DNA of 64,000 nucleotides, taken from the NCBI RefSeq assembly GCF_016801865.2, contig NC_068939.1, positions 184,426,053-184,490,052 on the forward strand, in the 5' to 3' direction. This stretch comes from Culex pipiens pallens (taxonomy: Eukaryota > Arthropoda > Insecta > Diptera > Culicidae). Under the pieces are notes generated by a model. The model worked only from the letters and a program-made list of their open reading frames with translations. It was not told where the DNA came from and did no database searches. Of the stretch, positions 11,625 to 21,529 are shown piece after piece; within the stretch, counting starts at the first letter, position 1; every line of letters starts with the position of its first letter. Made by a program: the position numbers and the translations under genes.

Positions 11625-12992
11625 ATGGAGTGTTACTTTTGGTCATTAGTGTTACTGTTGGTGGTGACTTCCGGAAGTATATTTTGTTCGGAGGATATTA
11701 AAATCGGTGGTAATGAAAATGTTATTTCGAGTAATAGTAGTAGTAGTAGTGGCGGCAGATCACCACGACAGTGGCCATTTTGGTCAGTGGGTCGAATCGC
11801 GAATTCACCGTGTCAGTCTTCGAACGGGTTGACCGGAACCTGTCAGATTCGGGGCGAGTGTGACGCCAACGGCGGTATTGCCTACGGAACTTGCAGCACT
11901 TTGACGACTCAGTCGGTGTGTTGCGTGTGTAAGTTTGAAGTTCAATCTTTGAGATGTATGAAATTGAAGATTTTTGTTTGTTTTTGAACAGTTGCCGGAA
12001 CGTGTGGAGGATCCTCCTCGCAGAATGTGACGTACTTCCGTAATTCTGGGTATCCCGCTCCGTACAACGGAGGTGGAACGTGCTCCTTCTCGGTAGTTCC
12101 CCAGGACAACACGATCTGTCAGTTGAGGATCGACTTTACGGCGTTTTCGCTAGCGCAGCCAACGGGCGATGGAGTTTGCTCGGTGGACAATATGCAAGTT
12201 CTTTACGGAGCTACCCGTTTACCGACCATGTGCGGAGATAACAACGGTCAGCACGTGTACATTCCGTTCAGTGGAACCACCGCAATCAGTGTACAGGTCT
12301 CGACGACGCCATCGACGTCGTTTAACCGAGTTTGGAACCTGAAACTTACGCAGATTCCCTGTACCAGTCAGTTCAAAGCTCCACCTGGTTGTCTGCAGTA
12401 TCACTCAGGCATTACCGGAGATATCTACAGCTTCAACTATGGAACTGGAGCTAATCCGGCGTTGAACGCCGCTATGAGCCTGACCGGAAGTCGGCAGCTG
12501 GCCAGCATGAACTATGGAATCTGTGTGCAACGCGCTGCAGGACGCTGTACCATCACTTACAAACTTGTGAGTAACAGATCTAAGGCTTTTACGGTTACAT
12601 GGACTAACCTAACCTCTGACTTATTAGCCCGCTGCTGACCCCTACGCGTTCACCTTGACCTCGGACGTTACGATGGCGGCAGCCGGCACTCTCGGTACCG
12701 CTGCAGCAGGAATGCAGGCAGCACAGTGTTCAACCGACTATCTGATCATTCCGAATCCGGTCGGTATTGCGAACGATCGTTTCTGTGGAGTCGGACTGGC
12801 TCCCGTTACTAGTAAGAATTGATTGATTATGGTTTTTGAGCATTATTACGATTTTAATGTGTTTTTCGTACAGGCAACTCCATACCGTTCGTCCTGTGGT
12901 CCATAACCGATGCGAACGAAACTCCCGACGTGGCCAATCGTGGGTTCCATCTGTTATACACTCAAAATTTGTGTGCGGTAGCGGCTGGATAA
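11625..12992 (+). CDS. Secreted CUB-domain protein (four exons, complete)
   Basis: Exons are 11625-11928, 11992-12566, 12628-12811 and 12874-12992. All three introns (about 60 nt) begin GTAAGT, GTGAGT or GTAAG and end AG. Joined, they give 393 residues and a TAA stop. The ATG at 11625 was chosen because it opens a signal peptide (residues 1-22, hydrophobic SLVLLLVVTSGSIF); an upstream in-frame ATG at 11550 would bury it. A Ser-rich stretch (35-44) is followed by a Cys cluster (63-106, with a CC pair at 99-100). A CUB domain spans about 106-225, with the typical CGG start, NPGYP-like NSGYP and four cysteines. A second CUB-like part (about 232-390) has GCLQYH and NYGICVQ. N-glycosylation sites are NVT (113) and NET in the last exon. 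Such proteins are abundant in insects, are secreted and bind other proteins, but this one's partner is unknown. No protease domain is present. Neighbouring sequence is repeat-rich, with no operon-like context. Confidence 0.88.
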
Positions 12993-14025
12993 CACAATTT
13001 CACTCGTTTAAAGGCTATTTGTACAGGTTTTATAATTTGAGTTACTATAAAAACATTATTTAAACTGACAGCAAAAATCTTCTGAAAACTCCACCCGAAA
13101 GCTTCCCCCAAACAAAAGGGCTCAATCTGTCAAAAACGTCTTCCTCCTTGCGCATTGCCGTTGGCATACATACTCCGGTATGTACTACTCCGGTAATGAA
13201 AGCGAATGCATTTTGTGCACGCCGGGAATTTGCACGTCACTCCAGCTGAATGGCGCTCACCTTTTCGTCCCTGATACTTTGAGTCTTTTCGAGCAGCAGC
13301 AGCAGCCTGCAAGCTTCAAGACAAAAGCTTCAACCTTTAAGGGTAGTGTGATCCTTTGCTGAATAACAAAACAGTGTGGGCTCTAAAATTAATTCCAGTT
13401 TTGTAACAAAAAAATACACTTTTTTATTTCTATAAATTTATGCTGCACATGTGTGTCAATTTTAGGGTATTGTTATCTTGAAATTGGATTTTTTCTTTCA
13501 GTCAAATTTCAAATCGTTCAAACTGTGTTCAAGATGATTTGTTCAGATTAAAATGTTATATAATGTTAGAAACATTACTAAAACATTCGAGATATAAATC
13601 CCCATTTTCATGCCATTTCACAAATGACCTTTTCGAACAAAAAATTACTCGTTTTTTATATTTTTTATCTGACTTTGAATTTCAAAAAGACTCATTTATT
13701 TTTAATTTTCGATTTTTTCATCTGTTTAGTTTTTACTTCTGCATAAAATATTTTAGAAAGGCTGACAAAATTTATTACAATTTTCCTGTTTGAGTTTGAC
13801 GATCAAACAGTTGGCCCAACCTCTTAAATGTTCAAATTATGTTAAAAAAATACTTTTTTCAATTTTTCAACTCGCAATATCTTGAAAACTATTTGGTTGA
13901 AATATTCTAAATCTTTTAAATCAAAATTTATTTTGAAATTTTAAAATCATTAGTAACATTTTTGATAGGGCAAAACAATAATTTCAAAATAATTGTTTTA
14001 GAAATGAGCAGAAAATTTCACAGGA
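12993..14025. other. Downstream of CUB gene, nothing further supported
   Basis: AT-rich sequence after the stop codon. No canonical AATAAA occurs in the first 90 bases. The short GC-rich part at 13080-13330 has no open frame with coding features, and the remainder is low-complexity. Confidence 0.4.
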
Positions 14026-14027
14026 GT

Positions 14028-14459
14028 TTCATTTTCAAAATCGGTTCAAAAAATCAGGGGGCAAATAAATATTTTTTCTAAAGCTTCAACATTTTAACGA
14101 AATTTTGTGTACATTATCCTGAAAACATTTTTTAAATGCATTCCCCTGTGTTTATAAACATTTTTAACATTTGTAAGTCCGCTAAAAATATTTAAATTTC
14201 TGTGAAATTCCGTTGTATAGTACTACAAAAAGTTATTTTTTTTTGACGAAAAAAAAATTTCGTCAGAACTTAGATATTTTCTAAACTAATGATTGCAAAA
14301 CAACAGGGCAGGTGAAAAATGTATGTTACAACACTTCTTTCATTCAAATGTTAATATCATGGCTTGTGTTTTGATTTTTTGTACTTTTTTTATTTTTGCC
14401 CCCTTTCGACTTTGGCCAGAGTCGAAGGACATAAACTTTAAAAAATATTTGCAACGGCC
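14028..14459 (+). mobile_element. Harbinger-like MITE, family A copy 3
   Basis: Family landmarks CAGGGGGCAAATAAA, TGCATTCCCCTGTG and TTGCAAAACAAC occur in order. The right end is AAATATTTGCAACGGCC, followed by TTA. A gag-like strip rich in GCCCCC precedes that end, as in the other copies. The left terminus is eroded. Confidence 0.7.
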
Positions 14460-14495
14460 TTATTAGGGGACGCTTAGAAAAATATTGTTTTTACA

Positions 14496-15179
14496 TAAGG
14501 CTACCAACTCTTGCAGAGCAAAAATCCGTACACTTTGCCGAAATGACAGCATGGTATAACAAAAACTGTCAAGAAATTATTTATATAAATGAAATTAAGT
14601 AAATTTGAGAATTAAAAACATAAAACTGTGTCGTTTTTACAGCTATCAAATTTCACAAAATGCTATCAGAGTGCTTATGACTTGCACGTTTAAAAGTATT
14701 CATAAAATAAACCGTGATTTGAATCAAAACATTATGTTCTTAATTTTTTTGTTAAAAGTTTAAAAGATTACGAAATGTCAAGTTTGCTTTAACGAATAAT
14801 AACGTTCTCAGTGTTTTCACGAACAAATTTCAAAAAAAAAAATATTGAAAAGGTCCTACAACATGTAAAACACAACAGTTTATAGGACCTTAAAAAAAAC
14901 TCTAGATCCTTATTGATAATCAAGTTTGAATTGAGGAAAACCCGGAAAACTCCCTTTTTAAATCAAACTCACAGTTAAATAAAAATAAAAATGTCTAGTT
15001 AACAAAAGCTTTGATCAAATAAAAAAAAATGCAATTCAATGTTTAAAAAGTTGTTAAAATTCCGTACAAATCCGTATAATGCTAAAAAATCCCTACAAAA
15101 ATTCCGGCCCGTTAAAAATCCGCGAAGAGAGTCGAAAATCCGTATGGTAAGGAAAAAATCCGTACAGTTGGTAGCCTTA
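14496..15179. mobile_element. Non-autonomous hAT element with perfect 8-bp TSD
   Basis: The ends are TAAGGCTACCAACT on the left and AGTTGGTAGCCTTA on the right. Identical 8-bp duplications TTTTTACA flank it (14488-14495 and 15180-15187). Just inside, AAAATCCGTACA recurs in both arms. The 684-bp interior has no transposase frame. An unmutated TSD suggests a fairly recent insertion. Confidence 0.85.
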
Positions 15180-15524
15180 TTTTTACATTATTCAAAGAGA
15201 AAAAAAAATGGGGATTTTTTTGCTTTATTTTCAAAGAGTATTTTAAAATTGCAAAAAAAAAATTTTTTTTGAAAAATGTTACGAATACTTTGACAACGAT
15301 GAACTTTTTTTATTTGCAAATTTGATGTTTCATCTTGTATTGATTTTTGAAATTATATTTGACAATATTTTTATTTTTGACAAAGAACTTTGTCCTAAGG
15401 GCTCTATTCTGGTGAGGTGTCAATCCAGAAAACCGAAAAATGTCGCGCGTTGCATGCTTGGTACTGGGGAAGAGTTCTGCGACACAACAAGGCACTGTTG
15501 CGTGGAATTTTCCACACGGTTGAA

Positions 15525-15800
15525 ACAAAAAGCGAATGATGAGGTTTGGGATAACCGGCACAAAAAGGCGGGGCATCCGTCACCATTTCGAGCCAATATA
15601 AACCCCGCTCGATCAGCCCAAGGAAAATCATTCTATCGCTGAACGCCGAGAAGTGAACAACAACCTGGACCTGGAAGCAGATGGCCGAAAAGCAGCTGGC
15701 CTGGAGCTTGGAGCAGCCCAAGCGGAGGCAGGCCAGCCGGAATATTCTGGCCACAAGACACGGAGTAGCCAGAACCCTCAGGAGTGTTCCGATGGAAGGC
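15525..15800 (+). repeat. TATA-bearing module, copy 1
   Basis: This segment and 18222-18500 are diverged copies of one module. Both contain GGGATAACCGGC, a GC box (GGCGGGGCATCCGTC), CCAATATAA (TATA-like) and, about 30 bp further on, an AATCATTCTATCG-type stretch that could be a start site. A frame then encodes a charged, coiled-coil-like peptide with LDLEAD and a Lys/Gln/Leu run (best kept in copy 2). It resembles a pol II core promoter plus a short reading frame. No complete gene follows; the 141-bp repeats start directly after it. Confidence 0.6.
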
Positions 15801-15810
15801 CATACGAGAC

Positions 15811-17020
15811 TGGGCAATATGGGTATCAAACTTCTTGGATTTTGATACTGGTGATGAAAATGGCCATTTTGACAGTATTGGCCACAACATGGAGTGCCGG
15901 TGCCCTCAGGGAGGTTGTCCCGGGAGGACAATTACCGAACCATACGATTTTTGGCAATATGGGTATCAAACTTCTTGGTTTTTAGTACTCGTAATTAGAA
16001 TGGCCATTTTGACAGTATTGGCCACAACCTGGAGTGGCCGGTGCCCTCAGGGAGGTTGTTCCGGGGAGACATTTATCAAACCATACGGTTTTGGGCAATA
16101 TGGGTATCAAACTTCTTGGTTTTCTGGTACTGGTAATTAAAATGGCCATTTTGACAGTATTGGCCACAACCTGGAGTGGCCAGTGCCCTCAGGGAAGTTG
16201 TCCCGGGGAGAAATTTATCAAACCATACGGTTTTGGGCAATATGGGTATCAAACTTCTTGGTTTTTGGTACTGGTAATTAAAATGGCCATTTTGACAGTA
16301 TTGGCCACAACCTGGAGTGGCCGGTGCCCTCAGGGAGGTTGTTCCGGGGAGAAATTTATCAAACCATACGGTTTTGGGCAATATGGGTATCAAACTTCTT
16401 GGATTTTGATACTGGTGATGAAAATGGCCATTTTGACAGTATTGGCCACAACCTGGAGTGGCCAGTGCCCTCAGGGAAGTTGTCCCGGGGAGAAATTTAT
16501 CAAACCATACGGTTTTGGGCAATATGGGTATCAAACTTCTTGGTTTTTGGTACTGGTAATTAAAATGGCCATTTTGACAGTATTGGCCACAACCTGGAGT
16601 GGCCGGTGCCCTCAGGGAGGTTGTTCCGGGGAGAAATTTATCAAACCATACGGTTTTGGGCAATATGGGTATCAAACTTCTTGGATTTTGATACTGGTGA
16701 TGAAAATGGCCATTTTGACAATATTGGCCACAACCTGGAGTGGCCGGTGCCCTCAGGGAGGTTGTCCCGGGAGGACATTTTCCGAACCATACGATTTTGG
16801 GCAATATGGGTATCAAACTTCTTGGTTTTCTGGTACTGGTAATTAAAATGGCCATTTAAAAAGTAATGGCCACAACCTGGAGTGGCCGGTGCCCTCAGGT
16901 AGGTACTCCCGAGAGGACATTTACCGAACCGTACGATTTTGGACAATATGGGTATCAAAATTCATGTTTTTCGATACTGGTTATGAAAATAGCCATTTTG
17001 AGAGTATTGGCCACAGCCTC
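15811..17020 (+). repeat. 141-bp tandem repeat with 282-bp dimer organisation
   Basis: The landmark GGCAATATGGGTATCAAAC recurs near 15813, 15953, 16094, 16236, 16377, 16518, 16659, 16800 and 16941, a spacing of 140-142 bp. Units between 16094 and 16800 alternate between two types (TTTTGGTACTGGTAATTAAA versus TTTTGATACTGGTGATGAAA), so the recent unit of amplification was a 282-bp dimer. Since 141 is a multiple of 3, long frames stay open on both strands; they are a by-product, not a gene. Confidence 0.92.
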
Positions 17021-17113
17021 ATAAGTTGGCCAACTGCGATCGTTTGACGTTTTATTGTTTATATTCGTTCTATTTTTTTTAAATGGAAATTGTTTGGGGG
17101 AAAATATTTAAAT

Positions 17114-17275
17114 ATTTACTTTCGGTAACCCCTTAACTACAAGCAACAATTGTTCCAAAATGGATTATGATGTAACACACAGCTGAAAGGAACTCCAAAA
17201 CTCTGTTATATATTTCAAAAGAACTTATTGTATATTGATAATTCACCAATAAAACCGAATTGAATTGAAAAAAAA
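17114..17275 (+). mobile_element. 5'-truncated retroposed sequence with poly(A)
   Basis: It ends CCAATAAAACCGAATTGAA followed by a poly(A) run, with AATAAA as the polyadenylation signal. The 13-bp duplication AAAATATTTAAAT flanks it (17101-17113 and 17276-17288). The second copy of the surrounding unit lacks it. It is either the 3' end of a LINE or a processed transcript; 162 bp is too short to decide. Confidence 0.75.
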
Positions 17276-17360
17276 AAAATATTTAAATTAATTTAAACGC
17301 CAAGCGTCAAAAGCTATAAAAATGCACCAAAAGCAGTGCATGAATCATTTGAAACAATAA

Positions 17361-17397
17361 CTCTTTCGTGAATTTTTCGTTGGCCCTGAAAAGCGCC
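17361..17397 (-). promoter_or_regulatory. Histone-type mRNA 3' stem-loop and downstream element, copy 1
   Basis: On the minus strand, GGCGCTTTTCAGGGCC (17397-17382) matches the metazoan histone 3' stem-loop plan: 6-bp stem, UUUC loop, with one stem mismatch. GAAAGAG (17367-17361) lies about 14 nt further 3', where the purine-rich histone downstream element sits. Confidence 0.6.
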
Positions 17398-17727
17398 ATT
17401 TTGTTGCATTGCAGCAGAAGTTGATTCTTGTGGCCATCTTCACGAGCGTCCATCCAAGTAGGCCTTGTTTTTCTCCTTCAACGTCATTTTGGCAGCAATT
17501 TCACGCACACGCTGGCGTGTTTCTTCTTCTCGGAGCTCGCTCTTGATTTCCTTCAGTCGTTGTTTTTTCCGCTGCTGCTGTTACAATGTTGTCGGTTCGA
17601 ACGATGACGATGGAATGAAAATCGTTGGCAAAAATGCTGCCTTCACGACTCCACGGCAAAACAAAACAGCCAATCAGAGAGCGGAACTATTTTTTTCGTG
17701 GGTCAAAGCATGCGCTTGCTTGTTCAA

Positions 17728-18187
17728 GGCCAACTGCGATCGTTTGACACTTGCAAGCGAAAATTTTTAATATTCGTTCAATTTTTTTTCAAATGAAAAT
17801 TTTGGGGGAAATATTTAAATTAATTTAAACGCCATGCGTCAAAAGCTATAAAAATGCACCAAAAGCAGTGCATGAATCATTTGAAACAATAACTCTTTCG
17901 TGAATTTTTCGATGGCGCTGAAAAGCGCCATTTTGTTCAATTGCAGCAGAAGTTGATTCTTGTGGCCATCTCCTCGAGCGTCCATCCAAGTAGGCCATGC
18001 TTTTCTCCTTCGACGTCGTTTTGGCAGCAATTTCACGCACACGCTGGCGTGTTTCTTCTTCTCGGAGCTCGCTCTTGATTTCCTTCAGTCGTTGTTTTTT
18101 CCGCTGCTGCTGCTGCTGCTACGATGTTGTCGGTTCGAACAATGACGATGGAATGAAAATCGTTGGCAAAAATGCTGCCTTTACGAC
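17728..18187 (-). repeat. Duplicated unit with histone-type 3' signal, copy 2
   Basis: A close copy of 17028-17727 without the poly(A) insertion. The minus strand has a CAG-repeat run (around 18100-18120) leading into the same KKQRLKEIKSELREEE-like reading, but the frame is not intact upstream and has no good start. The unit is joined on its right to the second TATA-bearing module. Confidence 0.65.
17893..17929 (-). promoter_or_regulatory. Histone-type mRNA 3' stem-loop and downstream element, copy 2
   Basis: GGCGCTTTTCAGCGCC (17929-17914, minus) forms a perfect 6-bp stem with a UUUC loop, the form bound by SLBP in histone mRNAs. GAAAGAG (17899-17893) follows at the spacing expected for U7 snRNA pairing. 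Copy 1 has a stem mismatch, so copy 2 is the better preserved. Confidence 0.65.
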
Positions 18188-18221
18188 TTCCCATCCCCAC
18201 CAGTGCATTAAAAAAGCGAAT

Positions 18222-18500
18222 GACGTAGGAATGGGATAACCGGCGCAAAGGGGCGGGGCATCCGTCTCCATTCTAAGCCAATATAAGCCCGCTCGGTCAA
18301 CCCTGGGAAATCAATCTATCGTTGGACGCCGAGGAGTAAACAACAAACTGGACCTGGAAGCAGATGACCTGGAGGCCCAAAAGCAGTTGGCCGAAAAGCA
18401 GCTAGCCTGGAGCTTGGAGCAGACCAAGCGGAGGCAGGCCAGCCGGAATTATTGAGAGCCACCGGAATATTCTGGCCCCAAGACCCGGAATGGTCAGATC
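18222..18500 (+). repeat. TATA-bearing module, copy 2
   Basis: Counterpart of 15525-15800, with GGGATAACCGGCGCAAAGG, the GC box, CCAATATAAGCCC and CAATCTATCG in the same order. The downstream frame reads LDLEADDLEAQKQLAEKQLA and then SLEQTKRRQASRN before a stop, a heptad-like charged peptide without a clear ATG. Confidence 0.6.
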
Positions 18501-18509
18501 ACTCCGGGA

Positions 18510-18960
18510 AGGCCATACGGGACTTGACAATATGGGTATCAAACTTCTTGGATTTTGATACTGGTGATGAAAATGGCCATTTTGACAATATTGGCCACAG
18601 CCTGAAGTGGCCGGTTCCCTCAGGGAGGTTCTCTCAGGAAGACATTTACCGAACCATATGATTTTGGGCAATATTGGTATCAATATTCATGGTTTTCAAT
18701 ATTGGTAATGAAAATGGCAATTTAGAAAAAAGTTGGCCAAAAGCTGGAGTGGCCGGTGCCCTAAAGGAAAGTTTTCCCGGGGAGACATCTACTGAACCAA
18801 CGAGTATTGGCAAAATGGGTATCACAACTCATGGTTTTCAATACTGACCATTTCGAAAAAAGTGGCCGCAATCTGGAGAGGCCGCTACCTCACGATTGTT
18901 CCGATTGGGGGACAAACATCGAACCATACAGATATCATGGTTTTTTATACAAAGCATAAA
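18510..18960 (+). repeat. Second, degenerate block of the 141-bp repeat
   Basis: About three diverged units, with the GGTATCA landmark near 18534, 18677 and 18818. They share GGCCATTTTGACAATATTGG and GGAGTGGCCGGTGCCCT with the main array. Greater divergence than 15811-17020 suggests an older block. Confidence 0.75.
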
Positions 18961-19654
18961 GAGAAATTGAGCGAAAATAAGATCCAATGATGCTTTAATT
19001 TTATCTGACGCATAATTCAACAAAATGGCTTAGTTTTAAAAGCTTTTCTACTAAGTTCTTTGTCATACTGGTCATGTGTAACATAACCACCTGCACCTTT
19101 TTTTATTACAAAAATCACTTTTAAAATAAATAAAAGATTTTAAATATCAAACAGATCAAGATTTTTCAGATTTTGCACCACCCTAAACTCAAGCGTAAAA
19201 TATGTACTCCTTAAGGAAATAAAAGAAATAAAAAGAAAAATTCAAAATAAATGTCCTGGGAATTTAACTTTTTGATAAAAGATTTTTTTGTGTTAATTTT
19301 TTTCTGACCATACAACTTTACCGAAGACACCAAATCGATCCTAATCATTATTTCTCAATATATAGATTTTCGGAAATTCACATGATTATTCAGTAGACCA
19401 GCCCGCAAATTTGTATGAAAAAACTATTGATGCAAAATGGTTACTTGTGACGCAAAGAATGCATGGAATGCAAATCAAAAATACAAGATTATAAATGTCG
19501 AAATTTAAGCGAAGTACTTTCATACAAAATCTAATCATTCCATATGAATACCTCCCTCAATTTCACGCTTACTTACTGTCCCTTTCAAATTTGAACCAAA
19601 CTTTTTTTTTAATTTACACAAAAAGGCTGTATTTTTCAAAGAAATTAACAACAA
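18961..19654. other. AT-rich stretch, nothing supported
   Basis: A short segment near 19310-19400 (ACCGAAGACACCAAATCGAT) resembles dispersed pieces at 31400, 39930, 43500 and 58680, probably eroded copies of one repeat. No gene is seen. Confidence 0.35.
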
Positions 19655-20091
19655 CCCGGGCAGACAGTTATAACAAAATTCTAGCCATTTCAATAACAAA
19701 TACTGTTAAAATAACAGAAAGTGTTGTCAAATCTTCTTGAAAAATCCATTTTTGCATAAGAGTTTAATGACAGTGTATGTTATCATAACAAAATTTGTTA
19801 TTGGTCTGATATTGATTCAAAGCAAAAACATCTTGGGAATATCATTTTTTGTTATGGAAAAATATTTCCAAATGTTATTGGGATGATTGGATTAGTTGTT
19901 AAAATAACAAAAAAATAATAACAAAGATTTGTTCGAAGAATAACATAAATTTTATTACAATAACAATCCAATAACAAAAAAAATCATAACGGCGAATAAC
20001 AAAACGTGTTATAAATAACATAAAATGTTAGGGGCCCTGTATTTTCAAATATCAAAAAATGTTATTCCAAAGTTATTACCGTCTGCTCGGG
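19655..20091. mobile_element. Non-autonomous DNA element with CCCGRGCAGAC ends
   Basis: The left end is CCCGGGCAGACAGTTATAAC. The complement of the right end is CCCGAGCAGACGGTAATAAC. The interior is packed with AATAACAAA and its complement, giving several short internal hairpins. Length is 437 bp with no coding capacity. Confidence 0.7.
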
Positions 20092-21520
20092 AAACCATTT
20101 TCCATCTCGATGTAAGCCAATTTCAAACTATATTTTTTATGAAAAACGCAAATTTTGGGTCTTATTTGAGCTCAACATCATGTTTCTTTTTTCAAACTGG
20201 ACATAATGCAATGTTTGCAAAAGATTTTCAAGTTAAAAACGAACAAAAAAAAAGAATACGGTTTTAAATATTGAATTGCACGAAACTCCGCATCACACAA
20301 AAATTTGTATCACACTATTCAAGACGCACTCAAACACACGAGACCCTCATTGTTGGGTTGAACTTTGTACATCCTTTTCTCCGACAGCAGGTTCAGCAGT
20401 GTTATGAACATTACTGCCACAGAACGAAAGCGGACCAAGAAAAGTCCTTTCGAGGGGGGGAGGTGGAAAGGATTCTCTTGAATAAATGATGGCTAAAAGC
20501 GATATCATCAGCATCAACTACAACAACGTCATCATCGTCATCATGATAGTCTTTCAGAAATGTTTCTTCCGGGCATCATCCGGGCCAAGCAAAAGCTCAA
20601 GCCATTGCTGCATTGTGTACGTTCGCCTGTAAGTAGGCAACACACTGACAGGAGGAGGCAGGAATGTGTTTTGCGGGGAGGAGGCAAAAGCTTTATGACT
20701 GGGATTAATTTACTGTTTCTTCTGAGGGCGTTTTTCCGGAATTCCGTTTGTTTTCTTTACTCGGATGTTATGCCTGGTGAAAAAGGATATCTTTTCTCGC
20801 TCAGTGAATTGCCGGATTAGTTCGAATAATAACTCACTAGTGCTTTTGTGATCCGCTGAAACGTCTCAATTCAATTCAAACTTATAATTGAGATATTCTC
20901 GAAAACGTCGATTCTAATCAGCTCTGATCGATGAGGCGTCTCGAAACCCCACCCCAACCCTGCAAGCCAAGTCGACAATTAATGAGTTTGTTAATTAGTT
21001 TCGCTCGCTTCTTCTCAAATAAACACCACCGTGCGGGCTAACCGTCACTTTGGGTTGGAGCCTTAATCATAATGCTCGCGCGTATCGCGAGCTCGGAAGC
21101 TTCACTTTCGGTTCCGTTTCGTGTTACAACAAGTTTCGAGGTTCGACGCGCCGGCAACAAAGTTGAAATGAATAATTACAATTTAATCACAATTTCCACC
21201 CGTGAAGTTGAGCTTTTCGATCACGCTAATTAGTGTGAATTCTTTTTTTTTCCACATTTCTCGCGGTATAATTTGATTTCACGCTTCTGGAGCTGGGTGA
21301 TTAACAGAGAGAAAAAAGAGGAATAAAAATCGTGCACACGATTCGTGTTATGACTTTTGGCTCGTTTTGATTCCATTTTGGTGTGTTTTATTTTGATTCA
21401 ATTTGTTTCATTTTCATAATTTGGCAGCCAACAAAACGGTGCCCGTTTTTCGATCAAGTGATAATTGTGTTTGAGTGGCAAAAATAAGCTTAAATGTTTT
21501 TTTTTTCACCTGCAAAATCC
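20092..21520. other. Unique-looking sequence without a supported gene
   Basis: Moderate complexity with a CATCATCGTCATCATC-type stretch at about 20520-20550 and GC-rich patches at 20930-21140. No frame shows a domain or splice-bounded exon. It may be intron or regulatory DNA. Confidence 0.35.
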
Positions 21521-21529
21521 ATCAACTTG

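Larger units (their letters stand above)
17028..17727 (-). repeat. Duplicated unit with histone-type 3' signal, copy 1
   Basis: The unit starts GGCCAACTGCGATCGTTTGAC and shares several hundred bases with 17728-18187. It includes CTATAAAAATGCACC, a stretch whose minus-strand translation is charged and helical (ELREEETRQRVREIAAK), and a histone-like stem-loop. A CCAAT box lies at 17670-17674. A retroposed fragment (17114-17275) interrupts it. I see no histone fold in any frame. Confidence 0.65.

Noticed and set aside
16034..16855. 270- and 259-codon frames in the 141-bp repeats
   Set aside because: The unit is 47 codons long, so frames stay open by periodicity; both strands are open and stops appear where units diverge.
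15811..17020. A CRISPR-like array of repeats and spacers
   Set aside because: Units are contiguous 141-bp tandem repeats without unique spacers, in an insect-like genome.
17400..18190. A histone gene before the stem-loops
   Set aside because: No frame matches H1, H2A, H2B, H3 or H4; only the 3' signal is histone-like.
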